DNA of 64,000 bases, from positions 4,526,001 through 4,590,000 of the forward strand of contig CM065647.1 in assembly GCA_033220425.1 (NCBI GenBank), given 5' to 3'. Positions 33,449 through 45,594 of this stretch are shown here, in pieces; position 1 is the first letter of the stretch; every line of letters starts with the position of its first letter. The DNA comes from Lepraria neglecta (Eukaryota; Ascomycota; Lecanoromycetes; Lecanorales; Stereocaulaceae). Both the position numbers and the translations under genes were made by a program. A model generated the notes under the pieces. That model worked only from the letters and a program-made list of their open reading frames with translations. It ran no database searches and was not told the origin of the DNA.

Positions 33449-33734
33449 TAGAAGAGTTCACCCCCAACCGGCTGCACTGCCCTGCTGGCTGGTCTCGTAG
33501 GGCTGCCGGCCGGAATCCTGGATTTTTCCGCCCCGAAGCATAGCTCTAGGGGCCTCCTAGGGGCAAAAATCCGCAACTACGCAAGTTCCAAGAAAGGTTT
33601 TGGTATAAGAGTTATAGATATTTGTACGATCTACAGCTTTATACCCAAAAATTTATCATCAAATCCGGTATCTGTAGAGTTAGAGCAAGGTAGCCGGTTG
33701 GAGAGTATAGCCGGTTAGGGGGTGAACTCTTCTA
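33449..33734. mobile_element. MITE with 23-24-bp terminal inverted repeats and TA duplication
   Basis: The left end at 33451 (GAAGAGTTCACCCCCAACCG) and the reverse complement of the right end at 33732 match except for one extra T in the right copy. TA flanks both ends (33449-33450 and 33733-33734), as for Tc1/mariner-mobilised MITEs. The 282-bp body has no coding capacity. Confidence 0.75.
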
Positions 33735-34073
33735 TCAACAAATAGCGCCCGCTGATAGGTCGCAGCAACTCCGGCTTGAGGATCAGCAGGATCAGCAGCA
33801 TTCAGCAAATCACGTGACTGCTGACTAAGCAAAAGGTTGATTTTCTATGATCATCGCCATCGACGGCAGCGACTCCCCCGGAGCACCAGCTGAAAACGGA
33901 CCCCGGAATCGTGCGATTGGGTAGCTACCCTGGAGGTTTAGTTATGGTATCGTATCTTGGGGCTTATAGTTACTGACAGTAACCCGGAGTTCAATTGACA
34001 TAGGATGTAGACCTTGATTTGGCTACGGCCTGCTGATAGCGCCGAACTAGCTGTAACCCTAATAACAGAAAAT
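33735..34073. other. Unassigned sequence between MITE and inverted-repeat nest
   Basis: These 339 bp show no coding content and no repeat that I could pair. Confidence 0.35.
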
Positions 34074-35541
34074 TTTGGGAAAGCGCGATGATCAGCTCTT
34101 GGGGTATGCTGACTAAGTAGAGCTAGAAAGGTGATTGGAAGGATAGAGGTACTATAATCGATATCAATCGATTGAAATACCCTGAAGGTGAATATTTAAC
34201 TTGGTAAGCTCTCCTAGATGCATAGAGCCAAGCCTTTCGCATAGAGCATATGTGCCAAGACTTTGTCACTATACAAAGCTATATATAAGCTTATAATTCA
34301 ACAATTTCAGAAGCAAATTGGCTCATTGATGTTGTTAGCGCAGGCCACCTTAGGTTATGCTGACTAAGCAGAGCTAGAAAGGTGATTGGAAGGGTAAAGG
34401 TACTATGATCGATCTGTCAGAGCGAAGTAACTAGTAGAATATCCCATGTCAATTGGTTGAGATGAATATTTGACTTGCTGAGTTCTCCTTGGTGCAGGAC
34501 TGTCTATATATGCCCCATAGCCAAGCCATCGCATAAAACATGATACAAGGCGTATCGCATAAAACATTGTTGAATTATAAGCTTACATAGCTTTATCTGG
34601 TGACAAAGTGCTGGCACATATGAGAGCTGGCTGTTCAACACAGTCCTGAGAGGCAGGAATGATGAGTTGGAAAAGTTTGGATGTCTCGGATGGTTCCAAG
34701 GCATTTTTGCAATGAGCCTGTTTTCATGCTTTCTGCGATGCGCCTGTTTCATGCTTTTCATGCGATAAGCCTTGTATCATGTTTCATGCGATACGCCTTG
34801 TATCATGCTTCATGCGATACGCCTTGTATCATGTTTTATGCGATACGCCTTGTATCATGTTTTATGCGATGGCTTGGCTATGGGGCATATATAGACAGTC
34901 CTGCACCAAGGAGAACTCAGCAAGTCAAATATTCATCTCAACCAATTGACATGGGATATTCTACTAGTTACTTCGCTCTGACAGATCGATCATAGTACCT
35001 TTACCCTTCCAATCACCTTTCTAGCTCTACTTAGTCAGCATACCCCAAGGTGGCCTGCGCTAACACTTATATAGCTTTATCTGGTAACAAAGTGCTGGTA
35101 CATATGAGAGCTGGCTGTTCAAGATAGTCCTGAGAGGCAGGAATGATGAGTTGGAAAAGTTTGCATGCCTCGGATGGTTCCAAGGCATTTTTATGCTTTT
35201 CTGCGATGCGCCTGTTTCATGCTTTTCATGCGATAAGCCTTGTATCATGCTTCATACGCTTTGTATCATGTTTCATGCGATACGCCTTGTATTATGTTTT
35301 ATGCGATACGCTTGTTTCATGCGAAAAGTCTGTTCTATGCGATGGCTTGGCTATGGGGCATATATAGACAGTCCTGCACCAAGGAGAACTCGCTAAGTCA
35401 AATATTCATCTCAACCAATTGACATCGGATATTCTACTAGTTACTTCGCTCTAACACATCGATCATAGTACCTTTACTCTTCCAATCACCTTTCTAGCTC
35501 TGCTTAGTTAGTATACCCTAAGGTGGCCTGCGCTAACAAAT
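34074..35541. repeat. Nested inverted and direct repeats (foldback-type element)
   Basis: The segment 34333-34566 is the near-exact reverse complement of about 34831-35065, giving arms of about 234 bp that start TGTTAGCGCAGGCCACC and could fold into a long hairpin. The stretch 35066-35541 is a second, slightly diverged direct copy of about 34580-35065 and ends in the same GGTGGCCTGCGCTAACA. A third, more decayed copy of the left arm lies at about 34100-34320. All frames here (34504-35422) are translations of the repeat. No transposase is encoded, so it is presumably non-autonomous. Confidence 0.85.
34757..34870. repeat. 26-bp tandem repeat, about four copies
   Basis: Units of the form CATGCGATACGCCTTGTATC plus six bases are repeated head to tail with 1-2 differences in the loop of the foldback element. 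A shorter version lies at about 35230-35340 in the duplicated copy. Confidence 0.8.
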
Positions 35542-36268
35542 AGTATAAAAGCCGAGGTATATTACTACGCTATAGGGCTTATAGTCGAGGGTAAGCTAGT
35601 CGAAATACGGATCTGACTTAATATACTAATAATATTCTTTCAAAGTACTTAAGGAGCTAGCGCTAAAGAGGATCCTTATATCTTCTTTCTAATAATAGAT
35701 TATGGCGAAATTCGGAGCAATTCCGCACTTGCAGCCAATCAGAACATCCCTTTAGAGCTGCATTTGCTCTCTCGGCTAGCGCCTTCAACTACCAAAAGTT
35801 GAATCCGCATCGCACTTCTTCGTAGTACTTCCTCGCGCTATATAATATCGAGATGATTTCATAAGTTTTGGAACTAAGCATGCGCTTTCCAACGCGGTTC
35901 GAATTTTGAAACTTGGCTAGGATTTAGCTAGCCACTCCCGAAGCATTAATATACTAAATCCTTAATAAATTTAAATATATTAGGGTTAGGGCTTAACTTT
36001 ATATATATATAATATACTATAAATAGAGGGCTTTCTAATTCCGCTTAAATTTTCTAAATAGAGTGTAAAATAAGCGAGATATAGCCGTTTTACGGTAATC
36101 TTCTGTGAAGATTACAGGCACTCACTTGTATATATATAGATAAATACAACGATACTACCTAATACTTGTATCTATACTAGATAAACTATAAGGAACAAGT
36201 TTTAATAACCTCGATTAAGAGCGATAAATACTATCCGGTCTACTTAGTACCGCTAAGTAAATAGGAAT
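35542..36268. other. AT-rich relic sequence
   Basis: AT-rich DNA with stops in all frames, placed between the foldback element and the gypsy LTR. It looks like old RIP-altered repeat, but I could not assign a family. Confidence 0.4.
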
Positions 36269-36473
36269 TATCACGGCTTGGCCTTTGCTTACTATTTGTG
36301 CCGATACGTATAGTATAGAGTATGGTTATCGAACGTTCGATAACTATACTTATGGCTAGCGGCTTAGCGTGTCTCCAAGACGCGCAGGCTTTATATATCT
36401 ATCTTCCCTCTTTAGATATATTCTTCTAGTTATACTTCACCCCTATCGACTCGCTCTAGGCAGGCCCCTAATA
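36269..36473 (+). repeat. 5' LTR of the gypsy element
   Basis: 205 bp, starting TATCACGGCTTGGCC and ending CCCCTAATA. It is paired with 41427-41631, which keeps CCCCTGACA; RIP of an original TGTCA...TGACA end explains the differences. A palindromic GAACGTTC core sits in both LTRs. Confidence 0.93.
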
Positions 36474-39400
36474 TTAGAATATATCTCCTCCTTATCCCGC
36501 CCTTATACACTTATCAGCGAGGTTAAATAAACGGTAGGGCTTATAAGCCGGTTAGCGAGTATAAATAAACGACGCGAAAGGTCCCTAAGTCTATACTACA
36601 GGAGTAGTTACTAAGACTATACTACTAGAGAGCTCTACGAAGTATAAAAATAGTATACTAGTCTGTCTATAGCTAATACAAGTTACTATATTAAAGAAAA
36701 AACACCCCTATACCAAAACAACCGACTATATACACTATAGCACGAGTCTAACCAGGCGAATCCTTACCCTAGGATACGGAGTAATAGCGCAATAACATCC
36801 TATAATAAGCGTAAGCACACCGACGCGTATCAGTTATCCCTTAAGACGTATCTACCGGTACTAAAGATACTGAGACTCTATAGAATATTAGTAATATACC
36901 GTAATTATAGTACTAGGCTAAGTACTAACCGGCTCAGCTACTATAATCCCTTAACGAACTTCGTTAGGAGTATAACACCGCTCTCTCTTATATCGAAGAA
37001 TAGAGTAATATAGTTAATAAGGTCGATCGAGCTAATAATACTACTATATCGGCCTAATACTAGAAGAAAGTAGCTTAAGAGAAGGTCCGAACGCTATAAT
37101 TATAGAATATAGATCTAGAAGATCGGAATACTCGTTAGGAGGAATATATTACCGAATTATAAGTAGATAGATCTCTCTAGCGCTAGGAGACTCTAAGTTT
37201 AATAGTTAGCGGTTCGAAGACTCGTATACTAAAGGTACCTAACCTACTACTATATTACGAGATAGATAGCGACGTTACTATTAAGGACTAGACTTAGTAA
37301 ATTCGCAATAAGCTTATAATTAACATCTTATACAGGAGATACTATAGTAAAGTATATCTAAGCCTATCGAACGAATACTCCCGAGTACTTCACAAATCCG
37401 GAAGAAGTCTTTAGTATATTAAGCGATATTATAGAGAATTCGAATAAGAAGGATAATATATACCGTAGTTTTAAGACGCTAAGATAGAAGGCTACTAATA
37501 CCTTTACTATCTTCTTCTCCTAGTTCCGTATATATACTAACTACCTAAAGCTAGATAAGGAGACTATAATTAATAAGTTAAAGGATAAAGTTAACCTTCG
37601 CCTATAAGACGCGATTATAGCTACCCCTTACAACTTCTATACCTTGAAGGAGCTTAGTAACTTATATTAGCGAGTAGATAATTAATAGCGCTATATAAAC
37701 GAGAAGCTTAAGCGAATAGTATCGGCTTTAACACGCTTGTTAACTCGGACTCCGCTAGCCACGAATCGGTATACTTTACCTATATACATCCCCCCTACGA
37801 AACGACAATCTATTAAACCTACTATCGTTATTATACCTCGCTATCCTATATTACCTTATAAAGATAGACCTCTAACCAAATTATAAGACTCTAAGCAATA
37901 CTATATTTATAATAAGGAAGGGTATTTCGCTATAGACTACCCTAAGAAGAGGAAGGAGACCGTTTAAAGGATATAGGATAAAGTAGGTAAAGCTAATAAA
38001 GGAGAGGAGGAAAAGGTACCTAGTAATATTAGCGAGACGGAAGACTACTCGGAGTTAGAAAACTAGAAGTCCTTAGGGAAGTCGCTCTTAAGGACCTACT
38101 ATTCTTATTATTAGTAGATATCTATAATCTATATAGTAGAAGATTATTTATATACCCTATTATATTACTTACTTAAGCAAAAGAATACTAATCTAAAGCC
38201 TTTACTAATACTAATACTACTATATATTTATATATCGATGAAAAAGAAGCGTAACTACTTTCTAAATATCTCGACATCGTCTCTATACCTCTCGCTAAAC
38301 TATATTAACTCTATAGATATAACGGCAAGATACGAAAGAAACCCGTTACCTATACTATTTACCCTTCTATAAAAGTCTATAATTATCTCGAGTCGATCGT
38401 ATCTATACTTATTACCAGCCTAGGTAACTAATATATTATCCTCGGCAAGCTATAGATAAATAAGTATAAAGTCCTACTAGATATAGTAGATAACTATATT
38501 ATCTTCCTACCTAGCTACTATAACTATATCGGGGCCTCCTAAGCTCTTATTAAGCCTCCTACTAAGAAGGTAGATAAGACGAGGAATAGTCCTATAAATT
38601 ATCCGCCTCCGCTACCTAAGAAACTAGAGGTACTAGATATCGCCGAAATTAGCGCTACTATATTCTATATATATATAAGGAACTAAAAGAAGTGTAACGT
38701 CTAATACTTCTCTATAATAATAGCTGAGTTAGAGAAGACTATCTAGAATAGATCTATACTAGACTAGATCTATAAGGTATCGGAAGTAACGAAGGGAACA
38801 GTTAAGTAGAAGCTTCCTCGGGAATACTATAATCTTATTAACGTCTTTAATCGGAGTAAAGTAAAGGAACTCCTACTATATTAGTTATATAATTATAAGA
38901 TCAAGATAGAACCTAGAAAGAAACTACCTTAAAGTCGCTTATATTCAATATCTAGATTTAAGCTCTAAAAGGTAAAGGAGTATTTAGATAATAACCTTAA
39001 GAAGGGCTTTATCTTACCTAGTATAGCGCCCTATATATTACTAGTCCTATTTATCTAAAAGTATAATAGAAGTCTTCGTTTCTGCGTCGACTATCGGAAA
39101 TTTATAATTCGGAACCGCTATCCTATACTATTTATTAAGGAAACGCTTACTCGCGTTACCGGATATAAATACCTTATAAAGCTAGATATTATTACTGCGT
39201 TTAATAAGCTCTATATATATTCGGATAGCGAAGATCTTGAAAGGGTTACTATCTTATTCGGAGCGTTTAAATACTATATCCTACTATTTAGCCTAACTAA
39301 TAGACCTACGTCCTTCTAGTACTATATAAATAATATCCTCTTTGAATACCTGAACGATTTCTACTAGATCTATCTAGATAATATCCTAATCTATAGTAAG

Positions 39401-41426
39401 ACGGAAAAAGAGTATAAATAATATATACAAAAGGTCTTACTGAAGCTTCGGGAGGCGGGACTACAAGTTAATATCGAGAAATACGAATTCTACGTCTAGG
39501 AGATAATCTTCCTCAGACTAATCGTATTAATAGAAGGTCTACGTATAGACCCTTCTAAAGTTAAAGTTATTATTAACTAGAAACCCTAACTGGTATAAAT
39601 ATTTATTAGTTTCTATAACTTCTACCGCCGATTTATTAAGGATTTCTCGAAAATAGTTAGACCCTTAGTATCGCTTACTAAAAAGGATTATCTATTCTAG
39701 TAGTCTAAAGTATATTAGGCGGCCTTCGAGCGTCTTAAGAGTATAGTTACTAGTACTCTAGTACTTCGGCATTATAACAGATCCCGACTAGCGGTACTAG
39801 AGATAGATTCGTCCGATTATATTAATAGTAGTATCCTATCCTAAGCTAACAATAACGGAGTCCTTTATCTAGTTATATTCTATAGTAAGAACCTACTACC
39901 TATAGAGTATAACTATAAGATCTACGATAAGGAGCTATTTATAATTATCCGCTACCTAGAATACTAGCGTCCTAAATTAGAATTAACTAATATCTCTATC
40001 TAAATATTTACTGATTATAAGAGCCTTAAATATTTTATATAGATAAAGGAGCTAACGCGCCGTCAAGCTTAATAGGTAGAGAAATTAGCTAATTTTAACT
40101 TTAAAATCATATACCGGAGTAGTAAATCTAACGGCAAAGTAGATACTTTAATATATATACCGAATTTAGTTCCTACTAATAACTAAGATAAGTATTAAAA
40201 GTATTAATATCGTGCTCTACTATCTCTAGAGTATTTTTAGAAATTCTCTAAGGATAGAGACCTTAAAGAGGAGGGTAGTAGTAATAATACTATATTAGAT
40301 AAATAGATCAACGCGATAGCGGATAAAGACTTACCTCTATATATAAGGGTAGTACTAGTAAATTAGGAAGATGACGACTATAGACGTATCTATAATACCC
40401 TCGCGAAGGATCCGTCTTAGATATTCAAGACAGTTAACCTATATCATTACTCTAGTTATAATAATATACTCTTCTATAAGGATTATCTTTAGGTTCTAGT
40501 AATAGCTGAGCTCCGCACGGATCTAATCAAGGAAAGCTATAACTAACCCGTATACGGCTATTCTAGTAGAAATAGGACGCTTAAGTTAGTAAAGAGATAG
40601 TTCTACTAGCGTAGTATAAAAGATAAGATTACTCGCTATATCTATAATTACTATATCTGCTAACGAAGCAAGGCCCCTCGAGACTAATATAATAGGCTAC
40701 TATAGGCTTTACTGGTACCGGAGTAACGCTAGTAAGATATCTCTATAGATTTCATCACTAGACTTCCCATTTCGGAAGGGTATAATACTAATATCTAGTA
40801 TACTAAGGCAAACGATATCGCGGCCTATATATCGAGAGTCCTTAACTTTATAACCAAATAATCCGTTATAAACTATAGGAGGATAATAGAATAAGCTAAT
40901 AAAAAGTAGTCTAACGTTATATACGACGAAGGAGATATAGTATTCCTATCTAGTCGGAATATAAGTATAGAATATCCGAGTAGGAAAATAAATAATAAGA
41001 TACTTAGACCGTTTAAGATATCAGATAAAGTTAGATTATCCTACCGCCTAGAACTCCTATTAAGTATATAAATATATAATATCTTCTACCCTAGTCTACT
41101 ACGAAAAGCGGCTATAGACCCTCTACCTAGTTAGTAAACTAAGCCGTTAAGACCTGTTATAGTAGATAGCTAGGAGGAGTAGAAGATCGACGACATCTTG
41201 GATACTCAACTATTCGGTTGTAATTAACATCTATAGTTCTAGGTCCGATAGAAGAACGAGTAATAACCGGACCGCTAATAGTACTATACGGACGATGACG
41301 AATTTAGTAACGCTCAGGATATAGTCGACGACTTCTATACGCGATACCTAAACAAGCCTAGTAATCCGAATCGGCTATAACGTCTTACCTTACGCATTAG
41401 AGACGATACTTACTTGAGGGGGGTAG

Positions 41427-41631
41427 TATCACGGCTTGGCCTTTGCTTACTGCTTATACCGATACGCGTAGTATAGAACATGGTTATCGAACGTTCGATA
41501 ACCATACTTATAGCTAGCGGCTTGGAGCGTCTCCAAGACGCGCAGGCTTCATATATCTATCTTCCCTCCTTAGATATGTTCTTCTAGTCATACTACACCC
41601 CTATCGACTCGCTCTAGGCAGGCCCCTGACA
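41427..41631 (+). repeat. 3' LTR of the gypsy element
   Basis: 205 bp, the same length as the 5' LTR and more GC-preserved. It is preceded by the polypurine tract TTGAGGGGGGTAG at about 41414-41426. I could not find a clean target-site duplication, perhaps because of later mutation. Confidence 0.93.
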
Positions 41632-43485
41632 GATTGGACCCCGTAGTAACTAGCTCTGCAGAGTTATCCTACATTCACCGGTCGGAGTACGCTACGGAGC
41701 AGTCGCTATATAGTTCAGAAGATGCATATAATCTGTTCGACATTTTAGATGATTTTCCTGAGGCGGTAGATAATAATAGAAGGACGGATTGGTATACGGG
41801 TGGAGGAGAAAAGCGGTTTTAGGGGTATTGGGCTTGAATCGTATAGTCCTTCGCTTTACTGGGGCTCCTTTCTGGGCAATAAGTTTCGCGATATATAAGC
41901 TGAGGTCTGTACTTCTGCTCTACCGAAGGTTAAAGTAGCAGCCTTATCTACCTTGTAAGGTCGATTACGAAAGGGTGTCATAAATCGCACTAAACGCAGT
42001 CATATCCGTACAGTGATTCCCTTACAGTAGGGCAAACACGGTATCTGCTGTCTTTGCATCGAGCGAAGCAGGGCGTCGCCCGGATCTTACGGGGTTTGCA
42101 GAGGAGGTATGATGCTACCTTGTTGAGGCTGTTCACCACCTGCCAATGGCTGAAATTACTTAGCCTGCCCCGTTCTCACGGCCTGAGCACGCAGTCCGAT
42201 CTTCCAGTCTGATCTTATGACCCATACGCCCGTGTGTAATGTCACCAATCAGTATCGCTTCCCGCACGGCGACCAATCTTGAATCGAAAATAGTTCGACA
42301 GCTTCGAAGGTCTCCCAGACAAAGGACTTGTCGAGATCTTTGTCCGCTATTGCAGCGCAACGACTACTTTCTTCACCGAGTATTCGGTTTTCTCATACAT
42401 CGCCACATATGCACCGATTCAACCTCGCGTCCTCCTGAAGAGATGAGCCGTGCAGAAGGGGACGATGCTACCCTCAAACCGTTTCTAGCTTGAAAACACG
42501 TGTCACCATATTGCCATGCAAATAAATGACTTCCTCGGGTGGAACGCCAATTTAAAATCCGTAATCTGGTCATGTGAGATGATGGCAGCGCCGACGGCTA
42601 ACATAGAAACGCAGGCGAAAGCCCATGTAGCTAGTACGCGGCAGAAGTGTTCGCTCAGAGAGCCGGCAGTTGAGGAATCATGTAAGGTTAAGCTGAGGAT
42701 CGCTTGGAAGAATGTGATAGAGTTAATCTAGCGCAATGAGATCAAGACCATGGGCTCAAGCAGGGAACCTCAGAATGAAACGGGCTCAATGTCTTTGGGA
42801 CGAACAGTCCCCAGTTATCATCCCACCTAAGGGCAAAAAGAGCGAGAGAATACTCCCAGTAACTTGGGTACCAGCCTGCCTTCTCCCACTTGCGCCCGGT
42901 CAAAGCCCCTTTGAAAGTATTGACGACGATACCATGGAACGTCTCTATATACAAGGCAACTTTCTTTGATGTTGATAGTCTTTTATTTGAGAAAACAATG
43001 ATTGGTTTTTGGAAGAGTGTAACTCTCCTCTGTGAATGATGTGTTATGATGTGTTGAAGAACTTTGTGGGGCTTTGGAAGAGAAGATTTTGTCATAGAAC
43101 TTCTGCCAAAATCTATCAAAATGAGAGGCACAGCCATCAAAGATGGAGGCTGAATGAAAGTGCATCTGTAGCTGGCTTTTCTTGGACATGTAAAACACTT
43201 TTGTTGCACTAATACTAAATCAAATGAACCAGGTTGCTAACTGCGTTGAGGTATGCCAGGCACAGCAAAAAGCGTTGGGCCTGGATAATCCAAAATTCGG
43301 TGACACCTTGAATCGTTTCAAGTAATCGAGGTCTCTCACATAGGAACCAGTTTCCACTCAACAATTTAACGCGCGGCAGCAGAGCTTGTGCCTTCTTTCT
43401 CCATAGTACAGAACCTGGGAACGATGTTGAGATCATCCAGCTGATTTCTATTTATGCGACCCTGTACTTGCCGTAAGAGATTTAT
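41632..43485. other. Intergenic region with unassigned degenerate frames
   Basis: A 62-codon frame directly after the LTR (41634-41822) and several minus-strand frames between 42160 and 43436 show protein-like composition, for example hydrophobic stretches around 42570-42720. None matches a family that I recognise, and they are broken by stops. This may be a decayed gene on the minus strand. No function is claimed. Confidence 0.35.
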
Positions 43486-45594
43486 TCAGGGCAAATGCGT
43501 CGTGTTGAATAGACGGTTGCCGGTGTCGGTGGTGCCACTGCCGGTGAATTTGGTGTCGGAAAGGCGAAGTGTAATAAGATGAAGTTTTGCGTGACGTGCG
43601 AGTGTCTGGTTGAGACTGCCCCCGGAAACGCACTGGGCCTGAACGACACCGGCAACTACCACGATGCGAATAGTGGCATGAAGCTGGCGAACGTGCTGCA
43701 CGAATTCAACAATCGTTTTGCCGGTATTGACTACCGAATCTACTAGTATTACTGTAAGCTGTCCTTGCAAATGATGGAGCTTGATATCGTCAGCATCGCT
43801 GGCATGGACGAACATGGCAAGTGGGAAGGCGTCGTTAACGCCAAAAGCCATGGGTTCTCCGCCGCGCATTAGCGCTACGATCGTTGTCTGTTGCTCGTGA
43901 AAAAGCTGGTAGCCTCCTGTTTGATGGCCCAGGACATGCCGAATTGGAGACTGTTCGAGACCCATCACATCGGCCAGGAACTCGATCGCCAAATACCATC
44001 CGACACGGCGATGCGCTTCCCTTAGGTCCGGGCCGGCAACAGCTGCATCGCGCATCGGCGTTGCGAGCAGCTTTGCCGCGTTTCTATCTGTGGCACAAAG
44101 GACTTGAAGATCACCATGTACATATCGGCCGCACAGGAGAGACTTGACGAATTCGGGTTCAGTGAGCTTGATGACGGGAAGCTTGGTAACATCTAGCCGT
44201 GGTGAGGCATTGCTTGGCAGCACAGCCTGGTGCGCCCGAAGACCGTCATAGTCGATGGCGTTTGTCAAGGCCGCATCCATGGTCTTGCTCCTGGTCTGCT
44301 CCTCACCAACCACGATAATGGCTCGATCTGCCTTGCGCAACATGTCCAAGTCCAGCGGACTATCTCCGAACGCCCAAACATACATGTGGTGGGTCTCTTT
44401 CAAACGGGCAACCAAAGCGCCCTTTACTGCCGCTGAAACGACGAAACCATCTGCAATGCGGCCCCCACCAATAACTTTCACCTTCTCAGATAAACCTTCT
44501 TTCTCCAGCACCTTATCCCAGACACGACGCAGCCCACAGGTGACCACCACCGCGCCAACATGTTTTTGCTCTGCCACCAGTTGCAACAGGGACACAAACT
44601 CGGGATGCATGGTCACCGCCAATGCCACGTCTTGGCAAAGGGCATCAAACTCTTGATCATTAGCCGTCTCTTCATACAGCAATACGGCCTGGCGAAAAGC
44701 AGTATACGAGTAACCTAAAGGGCTGCTGAATAACGCGTTCAATGTAAATGCTTCGTCTTCCAATGGCTGCGAGTTGGAGACCCTCTTCCAGAACAATGCG
44801 CCTGTGTCCTCTGCAGCCAACGTCCTGTCGGCGTCTATGACCAACACTGACTCCAGGTGACCTTGGCTAGCAACAACAGCATGGTCTAGCCTGCTTTCGG
44901 CCTGAGATAGATTGTACTTCTCGGTATGGTGCCTGAAGTCGTGTAGCAGTATCGAGGCTTTGTCCACCAGCGTCGGATATGGAGATATGAGCGAGAACAA
45001 AATGCCATGACGGCGGCAGAGATAGCGCAGCTGGGTCTTTTCTTCCTGCTGCCACTTGCGCAAATGTCTTGCCGATATGGACGGGCGACTCCTTTCAGTG
45101 TCGCCTAGACGACGTTGCGCGACAACCTCGGCGGGGATGTCTAAATAGAGGATGTGCGTAAATATCTCTAAGTCATTTTGGGTATGGACTGGCGATCCAG
45201 CTTCCTGCTCCTCTAACCAGAACATGAAATGTCCAGCGACAACGGCAACTTGTCCGCTGTCAGCGCATTTCTTTCCAATCGCGTCGATAGCTCGCCGGCG
45301 CCAGTGCGCCTTCACTTGCTCTTCCATGCCCTGAAATGCGTCAAGACCGCCAGGAACAACAGTGGCAATCATCTTGGAGCCTTCATAGAACGCGAAATGC
45401 GTCTGTCCGAGTTCCTGCTTCAGCTGGTTTAGCAGAAACGTTTTGCCAGAGCCTGGAACTCCGTATAATCCGACAACTACTGCTTTGTGATCGGAAGCAG
45501 ACCGAATTTCAGGGGTTGTAAATTGGTTTAGCTGAAGATCCGCCGTTAAGCCCGGTCTATTGCTTGATGCGTTCTCGCAGTTGGCAGGCATCAT
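43486..45594 (-). CDS. P-loop kinase - HAD phosphatase - uracil-phosphoribosyltransferase-like fusion
   Basis: A single 702-aa exon. Residues about 38-235 form a P-loop NTPase of the AAA_33/kinase type with Walker A GVPGSGKT at 45-52. Residues about 248-450 form a HAD hydrolase: motif I VIDADRTLAAED near 250 and motif III/IV GDSPLDLDML near 410. Residues about 480-702 resemble uracil phosphoribosyltransferases: LATPMRDAAVAGPDLREAHR, a PRPP loop VILVDSVVNTGKT near 620, and the C-terminal FTGSGTTDTGNRLFNT in place of the GLGDFGDRYFGT-type end. All three active-site motifs are intact. The combination suggests a nucleotide or nucleobase salvage or repair role, but the reaction cannot be read. The start is MM, so either Met may be used. 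Confidence 0.85.
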   Translation of the reverse strand: MMPANCENASSNRPGLTADLQLNQFTTPEIRSASDHKAVVVGLYGVPGSGKTFLLNQLKQELGQTHFAFYEGSKMIATVVPGGLDAFQGMEEQVKAHWRRRAIDAIGKKCADSGQVAVVAGHFMFWLEEQEAGSPVHTQNDLEIFTHILYLDIPAEVVAQRRLGDTERSRPSISARHLRKWQQEEKTQLRYLCRRHGILFSLISPYPTLVDKASILLHDFRHHTEKYNLSQAESRLDHAVVASQGHLESVLVIDADRTLAAEDTGALFWKRVSNSQPLEDEAFTLNALFSSPLGYSYTAFRQAVLLYEETANDQEFDALCQDVALAVTMHPEFVSLLQLVAEQKHVGAVVVTCGLRRVWDKVLEKEGLSEKVKVIGGGRIADGFVVSAAVKGALVARLKETHHMYVWAFGDSPLDLDMLRKADRAIIVVGEEQTRSKTMDAALTNAIDYDGLRAHQAVLPSNASPRLDVTKLPVIKLTEPEFVKSLLCGRYVHGDLQVLCATDRNAAKLLATPMRDAAVAGPDLREAHRRVGWYLAIEFLADVMGLEQSPIRHVLGHQTGGYQLFHEQQTTIVALMRGGEPMAFGVNDAFPLAMFVHASDADDIKLHHLQGQLTVILVDSVVNTGKTIVEFVQHVRQLHATIRIVVVAGVVQAQCVSGGSLNQTLARHAKLHLITLRLSDTKFTGSGTTDTGNRLFNTTHLP

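Larger units (their letters stand above)
36269..41631 (+). mobile_element. Ty3/gypsy chromovirus LTR retrotransposon, RIP-degraded
   Basis: A complete element of 5,363 bp bounded by 205-bp LTRs. No frame longer than 60 codons survives, but the polyprotein order is visible by reading through stops. A Cys-containing gag end lies near 37.9 kb. Reverse transcriptase lies at about 39000-39400 (LRFCVDYRKF, NRYPI, KLDIITAFN, YLDN in place of YLDD). Integrase lies near 40740 (SIDFITRLPISEGYN). A C-terminal chromodomain-like segment lies near 41170 (KIDDILDTQL). Most stops are TAG where Trp is expected, and the active-site Asp to Asn is also G to A; both fit RIP. A purine-rich tract precedes the 3' LTR. 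Confidence 0.9.

Noticed and set aside
34757-34870. Regular short repeats resembling a CRISPR array
   Set aside because: The units are contiguous without unique spacers and sit inside a eukaryotic foldback element.
34504-35422. Several 60-104 codon frames rich in Met, Cys and Tyr
   Set aside because: They are translations of the foldback repeat and its 26-bp tandem units and recur with the repeat copies.
35975-36000. TTAGGGTTAGGG-like stretch suggesting an internal telomere
   Set aside because: Only two imperfect units in AT-rich relic DNA; a similar chance match is at about 55427.
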